Below are positions 31,901 to 43,700 of a stretch of DNA of 64,000 nt, piece after piece. The number at the start of each line of letters is the position of its first letter. Position 1 is the stretch's first letter. The stretch covers positions 26,112,001 through 26,176,000 of the forward strand of contig NC_079875.1 in assembly GCF_029227915.1 (NCBI RefSeq), given 5' to 3'. Under the pieces are notes generated by a model. It did no database searches. It was not told the DNA's origin and saw only the letters and a program-made list of their open reading frames with translations. This DNA comes from Hydractinia symbiolongicarpus. Lineage: Eukaryota; Cnidaria; Hydrozoa; Anthoathecata; Hydractiniidae. Position numbers and translations under genes: made by a program.

Positions 31901-34900
31901 ATCAGATTTGTTTCTTTTAAATGCCTCGTTTATCAATTTTGCGGCTAAAATATATAGAAACTGAGACGAGATTGTCGTCCCTAAGGTACAATTATCTTGT
32001 ATCAATACGGAAAATGGCAAATATATCAGACATTTGTCTCTTTTAAATGCCTCGTTTATCAATTTTACGGCTAAAATACATAAAAACTGGGACGAGGTTG
32101 TCGACCTTAAATGACAATTATCTTGTATCAATACGAAAAATGCCAAATATAACAGACATTTGTTTCTTTTAAATGCCTCGTTTATCAATTTTACGACTAA
32201 AAGATATGGAACCTGAGACGAGATTGTCGTCCCTAAATGACAATTATCTTGTATCAATACGAAAAATCGCAAGTACATGTCCCTTTGAAATGCCTCCTTA
32301 AGCAATTTTACAACTAAAATATATAGAACCTGAGACGAATTTGTCGACCCTAAATGACAATTATCTTGTATCAACACAAAGAATCGGAAATATATGAGCC
32401 ATTTGTCTCTTTTTAGTAAGTCGTTTATCAATTTTAAGGCTAAAATATATAGAACCTGAGACGAGGTTGTTGACCCTAAATGACAATTATCTTGGATGAA
32501 TACGAAAAATCGCAAATACATGTCTCTTTGAAATGCCTCCTTAAGCAATTTTACAACTAAAATATATAGAACCTGAGACGAGGTTGTCGACCCTAAATGA
32601 CAATAATCTTGTATCAACACGAAGAATCGCAAATATATGAGACATTTGTTTCTTTTAAATGCCTCGTTTCTCAATTTTAAGGCTAAATTATATAGAAACT
32701 GAGACGAGGTTGTCGACCCTAAATGGCAATTATCTTCTATCAATACGGAAAATGGCAAATATATTAGACATTTGTCTCTTTTAAATGCCTCGTTTATCAA
32801 TTTTACGGCTAAAATACATAAAAACTGGGACGAGGTTGTCGACCCTAAATGACAATTATCTTGTATCAATACGAAAAATAGCAAATATATCAGACATTTG
32901 TCTCTTTTAAATGCCTCGTTTATCAATTTTACGACTAAAAGATAAGGAACCTGAGACGAGATTGTCGTCCCTAAATGACAATTATCTTGTATCAATACGA
33001 AAAATCGCAAATACATGTCTCTTTGAAATGCCTCCTTAAGCAATTTTACAACTAAAATATATAGAACCTGAGACGAGCTTGTCGACCCTAAATGACAATT
33101 ATCTTGTATCAATACGAAAAATCGCAAAAATATGAGACATTTGTTTCTTTTAAATACCTCGTTTCTCAATTTTACGGCTAAATTAGATAGATACTGAGAC
33201 GAGGTTGTCGACCCTAAATGGCAATTATCTTCTATCAACACGGAGAATCGCAAATATATCAGATTTGTTTCTTTTAAATGCCTCGTTTATCAATTTTGCG
33301 GCTAAAATATATAGAAACTGAGACGAGATTGTCGTCCCTAAGGTACAATTATCTTGTATCAATACGGAAAATGGCAAATATATCAGACATTTGTCTCTTT
33401 TAAATGCCTCGTTTATTAATTTTACGACTGAAAGAAATGGAAACTGAGACGAGATTATCGTCACTAAATGACAATTATCTTGTAATCGCAAATACATGAC
33501 ATTCGTCACTTTGAAATGCCTCGTTTATCAATTTTACAACTAAAATATATGGAACCTGAGACGAGATTGTCGTCACTAAATAACAATTATCTTGTATCAA
33601 CACGAAGAATCGCAAATATATGAGACATTTGTTTCTTTTAAATGCCTCGTTTATCAATATTACGGTTAAAATATATTGAAACTGAGACGAGATTTTCGTC
33701 CCTAAATGACAATTATCTTGTATCAATACGAAAATTGGCAAATATATCAGACATTTGTCTCTTTTAAATGCCTCGTTTATCAATTTTACGACTAAAATAT
33801 ATAGAACCTGAGACGAGGTTGTCGACCCTAAATGGCAATTATCTTCTATCAACACGGAGAATCGCAAATATATCAGATTTGTTTCTTTTAAATGCCTCGT
33901 TTATCAATTTTGCGGCTAAAATATATAGAAACTGAGACGAGATTGTCGTCCCTAAGGTACAATTATCTTGTATCAATACGGAAAATGGCAAATATATCAG
34001 ACATTTGTCTCTTTTAAATGCCTCGTTTATCAATTTTACGGCTAAAATACATAAAAACTGGGACGAGGTTGTCGACCTTAAATGACAATTATCTTGTATC
34101 AATACGAAAAATGCCAAATATAACAGACATTTGTTTCTTTTAAATGCCTCGTTTATCAATTTTACGACTAAAAGATATGGAACCTGAGACGAGATTGTCG
34201 TCCCTAAATGACAATTATCTTGTATCAATACGAAAAATCGCAAGTACATGTCCCTTTGAAATGCCTCCTTAAGCAATTTTACAACTAAAATATATAGAAC
34301 CTGAGACGAGGTTGTCGACCCTAAATGACAATTATCTTGTAACAACACAAAGAATCGGAAATATATGAGCCATTTGTCTCTTTTTAGTAAGTCGTTTATC
34401 AATTTTAAGGCTAAAATATATAGAACCTGAGACGAGGTTGTTGACCCTAAATGACAATTATCTTGGATGAATACGAAAAATCGCAAATACATGTCTCTTT
34501 GAAATGCCTCCTTAAGCAATTTTACAACTAAAATATATAGAACCTGAGACGAGGTTGTCGACCCTAAATGACAATAATCTTGTATCAACACGAAGAATCG
34601 CAAATATATGAGACATTTGTTTCTTTTAAATGCCTCGTTTCTCAATTTTAAGGCTAAATTATATAGAAACTGAGACGAGGTTGTCGACCCTAAATGGCAA
34701 TTATCTTTTATCAATACGGAGAATGGCAAATATATTAGACATTTGTCTCTTTTAAATGCCTCGTTTATCAATTTTACGGCTAAAATACATAAAAACTAGG
34801 ACGAGGTTGTCGACCCTAAATGACAATTATCTTGTATCAATACGAAAAATAGCAAATATATCAGACATTTGTCTCTTTTAAATGCCTCGTTTATCAATTT

Positions 34901-35382
34901 TACGACTAAAAGATAAGGAACCTGAGACGAGATTGTCGTCCCTAAATGACAATTATCTTGTATCAATACGAAAAATCGCAAATACATGTCTCTTTGAAAT
35001 GCCTCCTTAAGCAATTTTACAACTAAAATATATGGAACAAGAGACGAGGTTGTCGTCACTAAATGACAATTATCTTGTAATCGCAAATACATGACATTCG
35101 TCACTTTAAAATGCCTCGTTTATTAATTTTACAACTAAAATATATGGAACCTGAGACGAGATTGTCGTCACTAAATGACAATTATCTTGTATCAACACGA
35201 AGAATCGCAAATATATGAGACATTTGTTTCTTTTAAATGCCTCGTTTATCAATATTACGTTTAAAATATATTGAAACTGAGACGAGATTTTCGTCCCTAA
35301 ATGACAATTATCTTGTATCAATACGAAAATTGGCAAATATATCAGGCATTTGTCTCTTTTAAATGCCTCGTTTATCAATTTT
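25950..35382 (+). repeat. Main 126-bp satellite array, about 75 units
   Basis: 9.4 kb of near-continuous units with landmarks TTTAAATGCCTCGTTTATCA, TTTTACGGCTAAAATATATA, GAACCTGAGACGAGGTTGTC and AAATGACAATTATCTTGTAT. Full units are 126 bp (42 codons); a shorter form lacks the TATGAGACATT block. Higher-order repeats are evident: blocks recur with offsets of about 1109-1114 bp (27209/28323; 30145/31254) and 1971 bp (31254/33225; 31504/33475). Because the unit is a multiple of three and one minus frame lacks stops, open frames reach 461 codons (33253-31868). I treat these as a consequence of the repeat. Confidence 0.95.
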
Positions 35383-36631
35383 CCCAGTAAACACGAGACG
35401 TCTTAAACACGTCTTTCAAACGTCTTTTAAAGACCAGATGAGACGTCTCTAAGACGTCTCTGACCCGTCTAAAAGCGTAACGCCTAAAGACGTCTTTAAG
35501 AAACGTAAAAAAGACGTCTTTTTGCGACGTGTTAAAGACGTTTTAAAGGCGTTTAAGAGACGTTTCCGTAGGTACCAAAACGTCTTAAAGACGTCCTTTT
35601 TTAGTCTCCTTCAAACGTTATACTGCCAAGGCAGGCCTGCTTCAAATAATTTTAGCCTATGCGTATTAGGATTTTAGTAATTTTAATTCTGATGGAGGTG
35701 TCACAAACCAAAACAAAAAAAAGGTTAAGAAAACGATGATGAAGAATTTAATAGAAAATTTATATTTCTATCATTTATATAAATAAACAGTTTAATAAGA
35801 ATAAAATAATATCACATACAAGCTTTTTTATAAGCAACAACAACGAAAACAAATTCATTATATACTTTCGGAAACTTTTCTTGTTCTAAAAGATGAATGT
35901 TCAATGAGCAACAGATAAGCAACAATAAACCATTTAAAACAGAAAAACCTAAGCTGCATTAAGCTAAACTGCTGTTTTGCTTATAAAAAAGCGTGCATTA
36001 TACAAAATATACAGCGTAGCTAATACTACAAAATTAAAATTGTTGACCATAAACAATAACAGTTAGTATCTTTGAAGGTTGTCTTGAACAACAGCGTCAA
36101 TTTATTTTCGCCAATCACTAACACTTCGGTCTGAGCTCTGCTTGTAAAATATATCTGTCATATTGTGCACGTTGGATGATGTGTTTTTTCTTTGAAGTTG
36201 AGACGTTTCTTTCCAACGAGATTTTACCGGTCTTACAGAGACCAAATAAAGACGTCTTTGAGACGTTTCTTTCAAACGAGATTTTACTGGTCTTACAGAG
36301 ATGAAATAAAGACGTCTTTGAGACGTTTTTTTAGAACGAGATATAACTGGTCTAACGGAGACCAGATAAAGACGTCTTTAAGACGTTTCTTTAGAACGAG
36401 ATATAACTGGTCTAACGGAGGCCAGTAAAGACGTCTTTAAGACGTTTCTTTAGAACGAGATATAACTCGTCTAACGGAGGCCAAATAAAGACGTCTTTAA
36501 GACGTTTCTATAGAACGAGATTCGACTCGTCTTATAAAGACGTCTTTAAGACGTCTTTTTCTGGTCGAGAAACGTCCGAACGAGCTAGAGACGAGAAAAG
36601 ACGTCTTTTAGACGTCTTTGTGTTTACTGGG
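35383..36631. mobile_element. 1249-bp TIR element rich in GACGTCTT
   Basis: Perfect 12-bp terminal inverted repeats, CCCAGTAAACAC at 35383 and GTGTTTACTGGG ending at 36631. About 230 bp at the left and 440 bp at the right are packed with GACGTCTT/AAGACGTC and the related GAGACG, in both orientations. On the right they form a tandem unit of about 60 bp (for example AACGAGATATAACTGGTCTA). The centre (35620-36180) is ordinary AT-rich sequence without a transposase. No target duplication is visible, because the flanking satellite is in opposite orientation on the two sides. Confidence 0.85.
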
Positions 36632-37100
36632 ATGTTCTTTTATTTTAGCCGTAAAATTGATAAACGAGGCATTTAAAAGAGACGAGTGTTATATATTTGT
36701 TATTTTTCGTATTGATACAAGATAATTGTCATTTAGGGTCGAGTACCTCGTCTCAGGTTCTTATATTTTAATCGTAAAATTGATAAACGAGACATTTAAA
36801 AGAGACGAGTGTTATATATTTCCGATTTTTCGTATTTATACAAGATAATTGTCATTTAGGGTCGACAACCTCGTTTCAGGTTCTATACGTTTTAGTCGTA
36901 AAATTAATAAACCAGGCATTTAAAAGAGACGAGTGATAATTATCTGCGATTTTTCGTATTGATACAACATAATTGTCACTTAGTGCTACAACCTCCGTAA
37001 AGGTTTTATATATTTTATTCGTAAAATGGATAAACGAGGCATTTAAAAGAGACAAGTGTTATATATTTGCGATTTTTTGTATTGATATAAGATAAATGTC
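36632..37100 (-). repeat. 126-bp satellite, inverted block
   Basis: About four units in reverse orientation relative to the main array (reads GATAAACGAGGCATTTAAAA). It lies between the TIR element and the Penelope-like element. Confidence 0.9.
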
Positions 37101-38306
37101 AAAAAATAATAAGAACGACAAAATCTACGACATATCCAAATATATCTTTCAGCAAGCTTTCGCCAACGCCCAGGTTGGCATGTTCACACTGCTTCTAAAT
37201 TTTATTTTACAAGTTAGAGATAAAATACTAAACATAATAGGATATAATAGGAAGAAAATAGAGCTATTATAATAATTCTAAAGGCATAGATTTTACCGTG
37301 TTATTTAAAATGGGACGGTCACACTCAATTAATAAGCTCTCCATCAGAGTAAGTTTAAAATCTTTAGACTCTTCCGCAAGTACTGAAAAGTTGTGAAACG
37401 ATGCTGGAGAGTAATTACAAAACATTAAATGTTCGAGAACGGCACTGGCCTGGGGACCAAGTTTAACGCGTTTACCTGTAAGTGCAGAAATACCTAAATG
37501 CTCAGACATACGGACTTTAAAATGGCGTTATGTTTTGCCATAATAAGTGGTGTTGCAGCCACTACACTAAAACAGTAAACGACCTGAGCGTAACGATTCG
37601 GGTATTCTGTCCTTAAAGGCAAAGCAGCTACGTAGCCTCCTCTTAGAAAAAAATATAAGTTTAACATTACAATGTGCCAGTTTCTGCTTAAACAAACGGT
37701 GCAAACGTGTTCTAATTTGTAAGGTAATCTTTCCTAAAAAAGGTAAAACAAGGACTAACTCTTTCTTAGGAGCAAGGGACACATGTTCCTTCGGTTTCAG
37801 ACGCAAAACTGAAGGAGTCTTTCACGGTATAGTCATTGATAGTGAGACTTACAAGCTTAGGTACAAGAAACTTTGCAAGCTTGTACGTGGGAGTATCAAT
37901 AGCAGAAAGAATAGGACGAACTTAGGTACGCCATTAACACAAGGTTTATGCACCTTGGCTAGACCATACAAAACACCAGGATAGGACCCACTGGAACAAA
38001 GTTTCTTGTACGTAGTTTCATCGATATAATTATTGTTTAATAAAGATCTATAGGAATTCCTCAATCTATTTTCTATATTAATTATATAACTAATGTCCTT
38101 ACCAGGAGGAATGTTCAATTTTATTTTACAAGTTAGAGATAAAATACTAACTTAATAGGATAGGCCTATTAAGTTAGTATTTTATCTCTAACTTGTAAAA
38201 TAAAATTTAGAAGCAGTATGAACATGCCAACCTGGGCGTTGGCGAAAGCTATATTAGCTAAAGATATATTTGGATATGTCGTAGATTTTGTCGTTCTCAT
38301 TTTTTA
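37101..38306 (-). mobile_element. Penelope-like element, internally deleted, inverted flanks
   Basis: A minus-strand Penelope-like coding remnant bounded by inverted copies of one sequence of about 145 bp (37101-37250 and about 38165-38306), sharing AATCTACGACATATCCAAAT and CGCCAACGCCCAGGTTGGCA. A third partial copy creates a 42-bp palindrome (38118-38159 with 38165-38206). Inverted terminal repeats around a truncated RT/GIY-YIG gene fit the LTR-like arrangements known for this class. It lies exactly where satellite orientation flips. Confidence 0.8.
37264..38118 (-). pseudogene. Penelope-like RT with GIY-YIG remnant
   Basis: Minus-strand pieces in order: 38118-37849, an N-terminal reverse transcriptase part with SSGSYPGVLYGLAKVHKP; 37806-37567, the region before the nuclease (LVLVLPFLGKI, FKDRIPESLRSG); and 37570-37267, the GIY-YIG endonuclease with TYYGKT, SEHLGISALTGKRVK and LMESLLIECDRPILN. 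Most of the reverse transcriptase, including its catalytic Asp box, is deleted between the first two pieces. There is a stop between YYGKT and RHFKV and frameshifts elsewhere. Family recognition is strong; activity is impossible. Confidence 0.88.
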
Positions 38307-38310
38307 ATAT

Positions 38311-39430
38311 CCAGTATTAATACAAAAAAGCGCAAATATGGGAGACACTCATCTCTTTTAAATGCCTCGTTTATGAATTTTACAAGGAAGATATAAGAAC
38401 CTGAGACAAGGTTGTTGACCCTGAATGACAATTATCTTGTATCAAGACGAAAAATCGCAAATACATGACACTCGTCTCTTTTAAATGCCTCGTTTATCAA
38501 TTATATGGCTAAAATATATAGAACCTGAGACAAGATTGTCGTCCCTAAATGGCAATTATCCTTTATCAATACGAAAAATTACAAATATATGACACTAGTC
38601 AAATTGAAATGCCTCGTTTATCAATTTTACGACTAAAATTTGTAGAACCTGAGACGAGGTAGTCGTCCCTAAATGACAATTATCTTGTATCAATAAGAAA
38701 AATTGCAAGTATACAACACTCGTCTCTTTTAAATGCCTCGTTTATCAATTTCACGGCTAAAATATATAGAACCTGAGACAAGGTTGTTGACCCTGAATGA
38801 CAATTATCTTGTATCAAGACGAAAAATCGCAAATACATGACACTCGTCTCTTTTAAATGCCTCGTTTATCAATTTTACAGCTAAAATATATAGAACCTGA
38901 GACAAGGTTGTTGACCCTGAATGACAATTATCTTGTATCAAGACGAAAAATCGCAAATACATGACACTCGTCTCTTTTAAATGCCTCGTTTATCAATTAT
39001 ATGGCTAAAATATATAGAACCTGAGACAAGATTGTCGTCCCTAAATTGCAATTATCTTGTATGAATACGAAAAATTGCAAGTATACGACACTCGTCTCTT
39101 TTAAATGCCTCGTTTATCAATTTTACGGCTAAAATATATAGAACCTGAGACAAGGTTGTCGTCCCTGACAATTATTTTGAATCGTTACGAAAAATCGCAA
39201 ATATATAACACTCGTGTGTTTTAAATGCCTCGTTTATCAATTTTACGGCTAAAATATATAGAACCTGAGACAAGGTTGTCGTCCCTGACAATTATTTTGA
39301 ATCGTTACGAAAAATCGCAAATATATAACACTCGTGTGTTTTAAATGCCTCGTTTATCAATTTTACGGCTAAAATATATTGAACCTGAGACAAGGTTGTC
39401 GTCCCTAAATGACAATTATCTTGCATCAAT
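38311..39430 (+). repeat. 126-bp satellite array, forward block
   Basis: About nine units, again in the main-array orientation. Two adjacent units near 39160-39370 share an identical shortened form (GTCGTCCCTGACAATTATTT), a recent local duplication. Confidence 0.9.
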
Positions 39431-39439
39431 GCAAACTAG

Positions 39440-39815
39440 TATAGAAAGTGTTGCGGAGAGGTTGCCAAGGCAAAGGCATTAAGCACGGCAAGGACAGGGC
39501 ACGGCAAGGACAGGGCACGGCAAAGGCAAGCTAGGAAACAGGGCACGGCAAAGGGCACAGCAAAGGTAGACAAGGAAACAGGAAGAGGAATCAGTAAGGC
39601 AGGGGTAAGCAAGGCATGGGAGGCACAAGCAAGGCAAAGGCATTGAGCACGGCAAGGAAAAGGCTCGGCATAGGCAGGCAAGGAAACAGCAAGAGTAATC
39701 AGCAAGGCAGAGGTAGGCAAGGCATGGTAGGCATGGGCATGGCAGCCACCAGAAAAGGCATGGGAAGGGTAGGTAAAGGCAAGGGATACGGCAAGGAACG
39801 GGCAAGTGCCTTAAT
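39440..39815 (+). repeat. Purine-rich GGCAAG minisatellite
   Basis: Degenerate repeats of GGCAAGG, GGCACGGCAAGG and similar, with strong purine bias on the plus strand. A longer unit of about 170 bp is also visible (GCAAAGGCATTAAGCACGG near 39469 and GCAAAGGCATTGAGCACGG near 39634). Open minus-strand frames rich in Cys, Leu and Pro are by-products. Confidence 0.8.
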
Positions 39816-40598
39816 AGAAATTGGTCCATTTACAACTCAAAGATTACGTATTCTCTAAGCTTGTATCATATTCCGGGAGCATTAGAAAATATCCAGGTGT
39901 CATAACGTCAAAAAAACTATCATTGTTTGATAAATTTGAGATTAAAAGTCAACTTGGCACCAATAAATTTGATTAACAATATTGGTCTTTTATAACTCTA
40001 AAGTCAAGGTACAGAAATGATCCAAAGTCATTATTAAGGACGGGAACTGGTAACTATGCTCCGCAAAAAGTAATACAAACAAAGCAAAGCGTAAAGGCAA
40101 ACAGGTATACCAACCTCGTCCCTAGGACTTTACTGAGCCTATATCCCCCAACCTCCATCCCAGGGCTTTTTTTGATAAAAGGGACGGCGTTATAAAAAGA
40201 GACAAAGACCCCGAAGTTCGAGGTTTCTCCCCCGGTTTATTAATTAGGAAAAAAAATCATTTTCAAAAGAAGTAACCTACGCCTCACAACATTGATAAAA
40301 ATACTCAGGAAAACACATGACACAAGTGATCGCTAAGCTTAGTTTTCATTTGCGTTAATTTTTTCGCGTTAATGTTTGACCTCAGAGTTAATCATATTGG
40401 GTATTTAGCGCAAGGAAGTTCTTATTTTGCATTAAAATTGTATGTTACACTCCCTCCATTTCTTATTTTTTTACCACCTTCCGTTTAGTAAGAACATTCT
40501 CAATATTTTTAAACCCTTTTCGTGTATTAATAATAACTATTTAACATATATACAACCAACCAATATATATACAATATATATACAATATATATACAAAT
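39816..40598. other. Non-coding stretch
   Basis: Downstream of the five-exon gene (which reads leftward) and containing TATATACAA repeats at about 40548-40595. No gene is seen. Confidence 0.5.
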
Positions 40599-40740
40599 GA
40601 CGAAAACAGGTCTATTAGCGCTTACGCCTGCGTTTTTCACGTGCGGCATCCTCCCGGGTGAAAAAGTCTTTTTGCCCGGAAGCACGCCACAGGTGAAAAT
40701 TTCCTTTACAAGCGTAAGCACCAACAGACCTGTTTTCGTC
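40599..40740 (-). repeat. 32-bp inverted repeat around the stop codon
   Basis: Arms 40599-40630 and 40709-40740 match at 28 of 32 positions with a 78-nt loop. All four differences are transitions that become G-U pairs in minus-strand RNA and A-C mismatches in plus-strand RNA. The 5' RNA arm lies in exon 5 coding sequence and the 3' arm covers the TAA stop of the five-exon gene, so its transcript would carry a long hairpin there. Confidence 0.75.
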
Positions 40741-43700
40741 CACGTGCTTCTTAAAGTCCTGCCACGTTAATATCTTCTTCTTCTAAAAAAAAGAAGAATC
40801 AACAATGTAAACCATAAATTGTTCTCTAAAATTATACCATCGTCGTCCCTAGGACTTGTTAGGCTTTTTATATTCGAACATGCAAATAAAAAAGCCAAAT
40901 AAGTCCTGGAGACAGAGTTGGTTTCAGACAAATATTAAACAAAGGCAGAGCAACACGGGATGCACTTACATGGTTTAGCAGCTTGATTTCTTCTGTTTGT
41001 TCGTTCTAAATAGAGAAAGACAAATATCTATTATTTATATTTATATACTGTGACACACTGTTATTTGTTTTTGTTTCAATATCATAAAGGACTTAAGCCT
41101 CAAGTTTAAGTAAAAAATATTTACTTACCAGCTTTTTTTTCAGCTCACTTATTTCTTCTTTATTGTTGTTCTATAAAAAGCATGAGATAACCGAAGTAGG
41201 CAGGTGGTATTATTCAAAATATATGTTTTTTTGTGCTGCTGATACTTAAGGTGAACTGATTTAAACTTACTAACTGATAGCCTTGTGGTAGCGCGTTCGC
41301 TTCCAGTGTGGGAGGTCTTGGGTTCCAACTCCAGCTGAGTCATGCCAGAGACTATAAAAGTGTGAATCTATTTTTTCTGCTTAGCGCTCAGCATGAGAAT
41401 AGGATTGATATCTTAGGGGATTGTCTAGTTGAGCGAATGCTGCGCTTACACGACTTTCTTAGCTCAAATGAGCTCAGCCTACAGTTTTAGCCACGTGAAT
41501 CATGGGTTACTTTGTCTAATTAACGTGACTTTTTCTCGGACATATGGCACCTCAAACAAGGGTCTTTGATCGGAAGGTCATTTTCAAGAAACAAAGAAAG
41601 GGAATCTTTAGCTAATTAGTATAGCCTTACTTACACCTAAAGGTAGCTAGCATAAAACTGCCTACTTAGCTGAAATAATATTGTAACTTAATAACATAGC
41701 AAGCTAGCTAGTTAGCATAAAAAAACAGTGCCATAATGTCAATGTCCATAGCGGGAGAAAAAAAGCACAACTGTTTGCCAAACAAATGTACAAATTTATT
41801 GACGAAAGAGAATGTTGGTATAAACAAGAATTTATTTCACTTGAAACTGTTCTTCTGGCTGACAGGATTAAAGTACAAAGAGGTAGTGGTTATGGCGGCT
41901 ACATAGCGGATAGGATTAGGAAACATTCAAAATGCACTTTCTGTAAAACGATGAGTACCAATATTTAATTCAAAGTTTTACCAAACAAACGGGGAAATAC
42001 ATTCATGTACAATTGCAAAAACCAAATTAATTATTTCTGCCCTCCGATTGTGCATATTGCTAGAAAATTGAAATATTTTCAATTCTGCAGGGCTATTGGA
42101 GTGTAGGAATAAGGTGGTGAGATTGCATGCTGTCACCTGCTTTATGTACTCCTCTTTTTTGGAGGTGATGTGGCGTACCAAATTACTAAGATAATACCGT
42201 CTTCCTGCAAAACTTGGACTTGTACATGTACTGATCACGTATCAACCATTAACCTTTCGAATTTTACATGTACCTGCTGCAATGTTGCAACTATGTGACA
42301 CAGAATAGTGAAAGAAGAAGACAGTCATTTTTGTCTATGCTTGATGTAAGTTAAATGTTACATGAAATAAAGTGTTTAAAAGGATAGTACTACTTTTACA
42401 GCACAGGAAGTTGCAATTTCATCAAACTGAAAAACCATTTTAGTCACTCGTCCTTGAATAATTATATAACAATACTAGAGGTACAACTGATTCCAAGAAC
42501 ACAAGCACAAACGATAAAAGAAGAAGACAGTCATTCTTGCCTTGATGTAAGTTAAATGTTACATGATATAAAGTGTTTAAAAAAATTATGTGCAGCTGTT
42601 ATATAATATTTCAATTTAGATTGGACAAACACGAACAGCTCGTAGGACGACTAGGTAGGTTATACTTTGTATAATATACCTAACTAACTTTAGCACTAAT
42701 AAATATGAACCTGTGGTTATTTAGAATGATGATTACTCAAATTTACTAGAGACGAAGAAGAAAAAGAAAACAACTGAAATACGTAGTATTTTTATCCAAG
42801 ACTTGCAAGTAAAGAAAAATGAACTAATAAATACGGATTTACATCTTTTCATAAAATGTTCCGCTTTACTTTTAATAAAATATTTTTTTCTTATTAAGAA
42901 AGAATAAGTACTTTTTATTTTGTAATTAATTCTTCACTTCACCCTAAATTTTACTCAAGAGTAAATTTAAGGGCGTGATTATATTTTCCCTAAATAATCA
43001 TTTTTTAATTTCAAACATACTTAAGAGTAAATTTGAGCGTGCATATTAGTTTAAAAAACTGTATAAAAAAAGTTGAAAATAACAGAAAATTTTTTAACGA
43101 GGTTGACTCCTCTGTAAACCTTACAAGGGTGCTTCTTACAAAACCCTGCATCAAAATGAGAAAACGAATGTATATATTTGCAACAAAATAGTAGGTATTA
43201 TTTTTAGAAGTAGTATTTTTATTTCAGATTAAGCCCACTTACCAGTTCATTTTTTAAAGAGGTTATGTCCTCTTGGGTTTTCTTTGTGTTGCCTGTTCGA
43301 CGAATTATTTTTTTGTTCTAAATAAAAAAAAATACAAATTAATTAACAAAGGAAGACTTTGAAATTATGACGTTCGTGAGAGTATTTAAACTAAAATGTG
43401 ATAGTGAAAGAAACTAGATACATACATGAATGCTTGCCATATTGATGTAAAATAGAACTAAACGTAGAGCAGATTAAAATAAATAGTACTACTTCTATGA
43501 AAACAGCCTGTATGAAAATCGAACATAAAAGGCGGGAGTTTTCGATCCTATTTCTCATTGGATAGAATAAATGCAGACGTAAATGAAAACAGCCTGTATC
43601 GAAAATGAACATAAAAGGCGGGAGTTTTCGATCCTATTTCTTATTGGATAGGGTAAATGCAGACATGTATGAAAACAGCCTTTATGAAAATCGAACATAA

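Noticed and set aside
25905-35378. Many minus-strand ORFs of 64-461 codons
   Set aside because: They track the 126-bp satellite unit, recur with it in inverted blocks, and have no start signal or domain. They are listed as repeat, with coding potential as a question only.
25950-35382. CRISPR-like array
   Set aside because: The repeats are 126 bp, adjoin without unique spacers, and the context is a eukaryotic nuclear genome.
36192-36428. 78-codon ORF of RRFFRTRYNWSNG-type repeats
   Set aside because: Translation of the GACGTCTT subterminal repeats of the TIR element.
39436-39829. Cys/Leu/Pro-rich minus-strand ORFs (94 and 116 codons)
   Set aside because: They are translations of the purine-rich minisatellite in two frames.
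40527-40724. 65-codon minus-strand ORF
   Set aside because: It is a shadow of exon 5 of the five-exon gene, in a different frame, and its start is not supported.
41276-41349. Functional tRNA gene
   Set aside because: A and B boxes are present but the acceptor stem does not pair, the B box is imperfect, and the element is repeated at duplication junctions; a SINE fits better.
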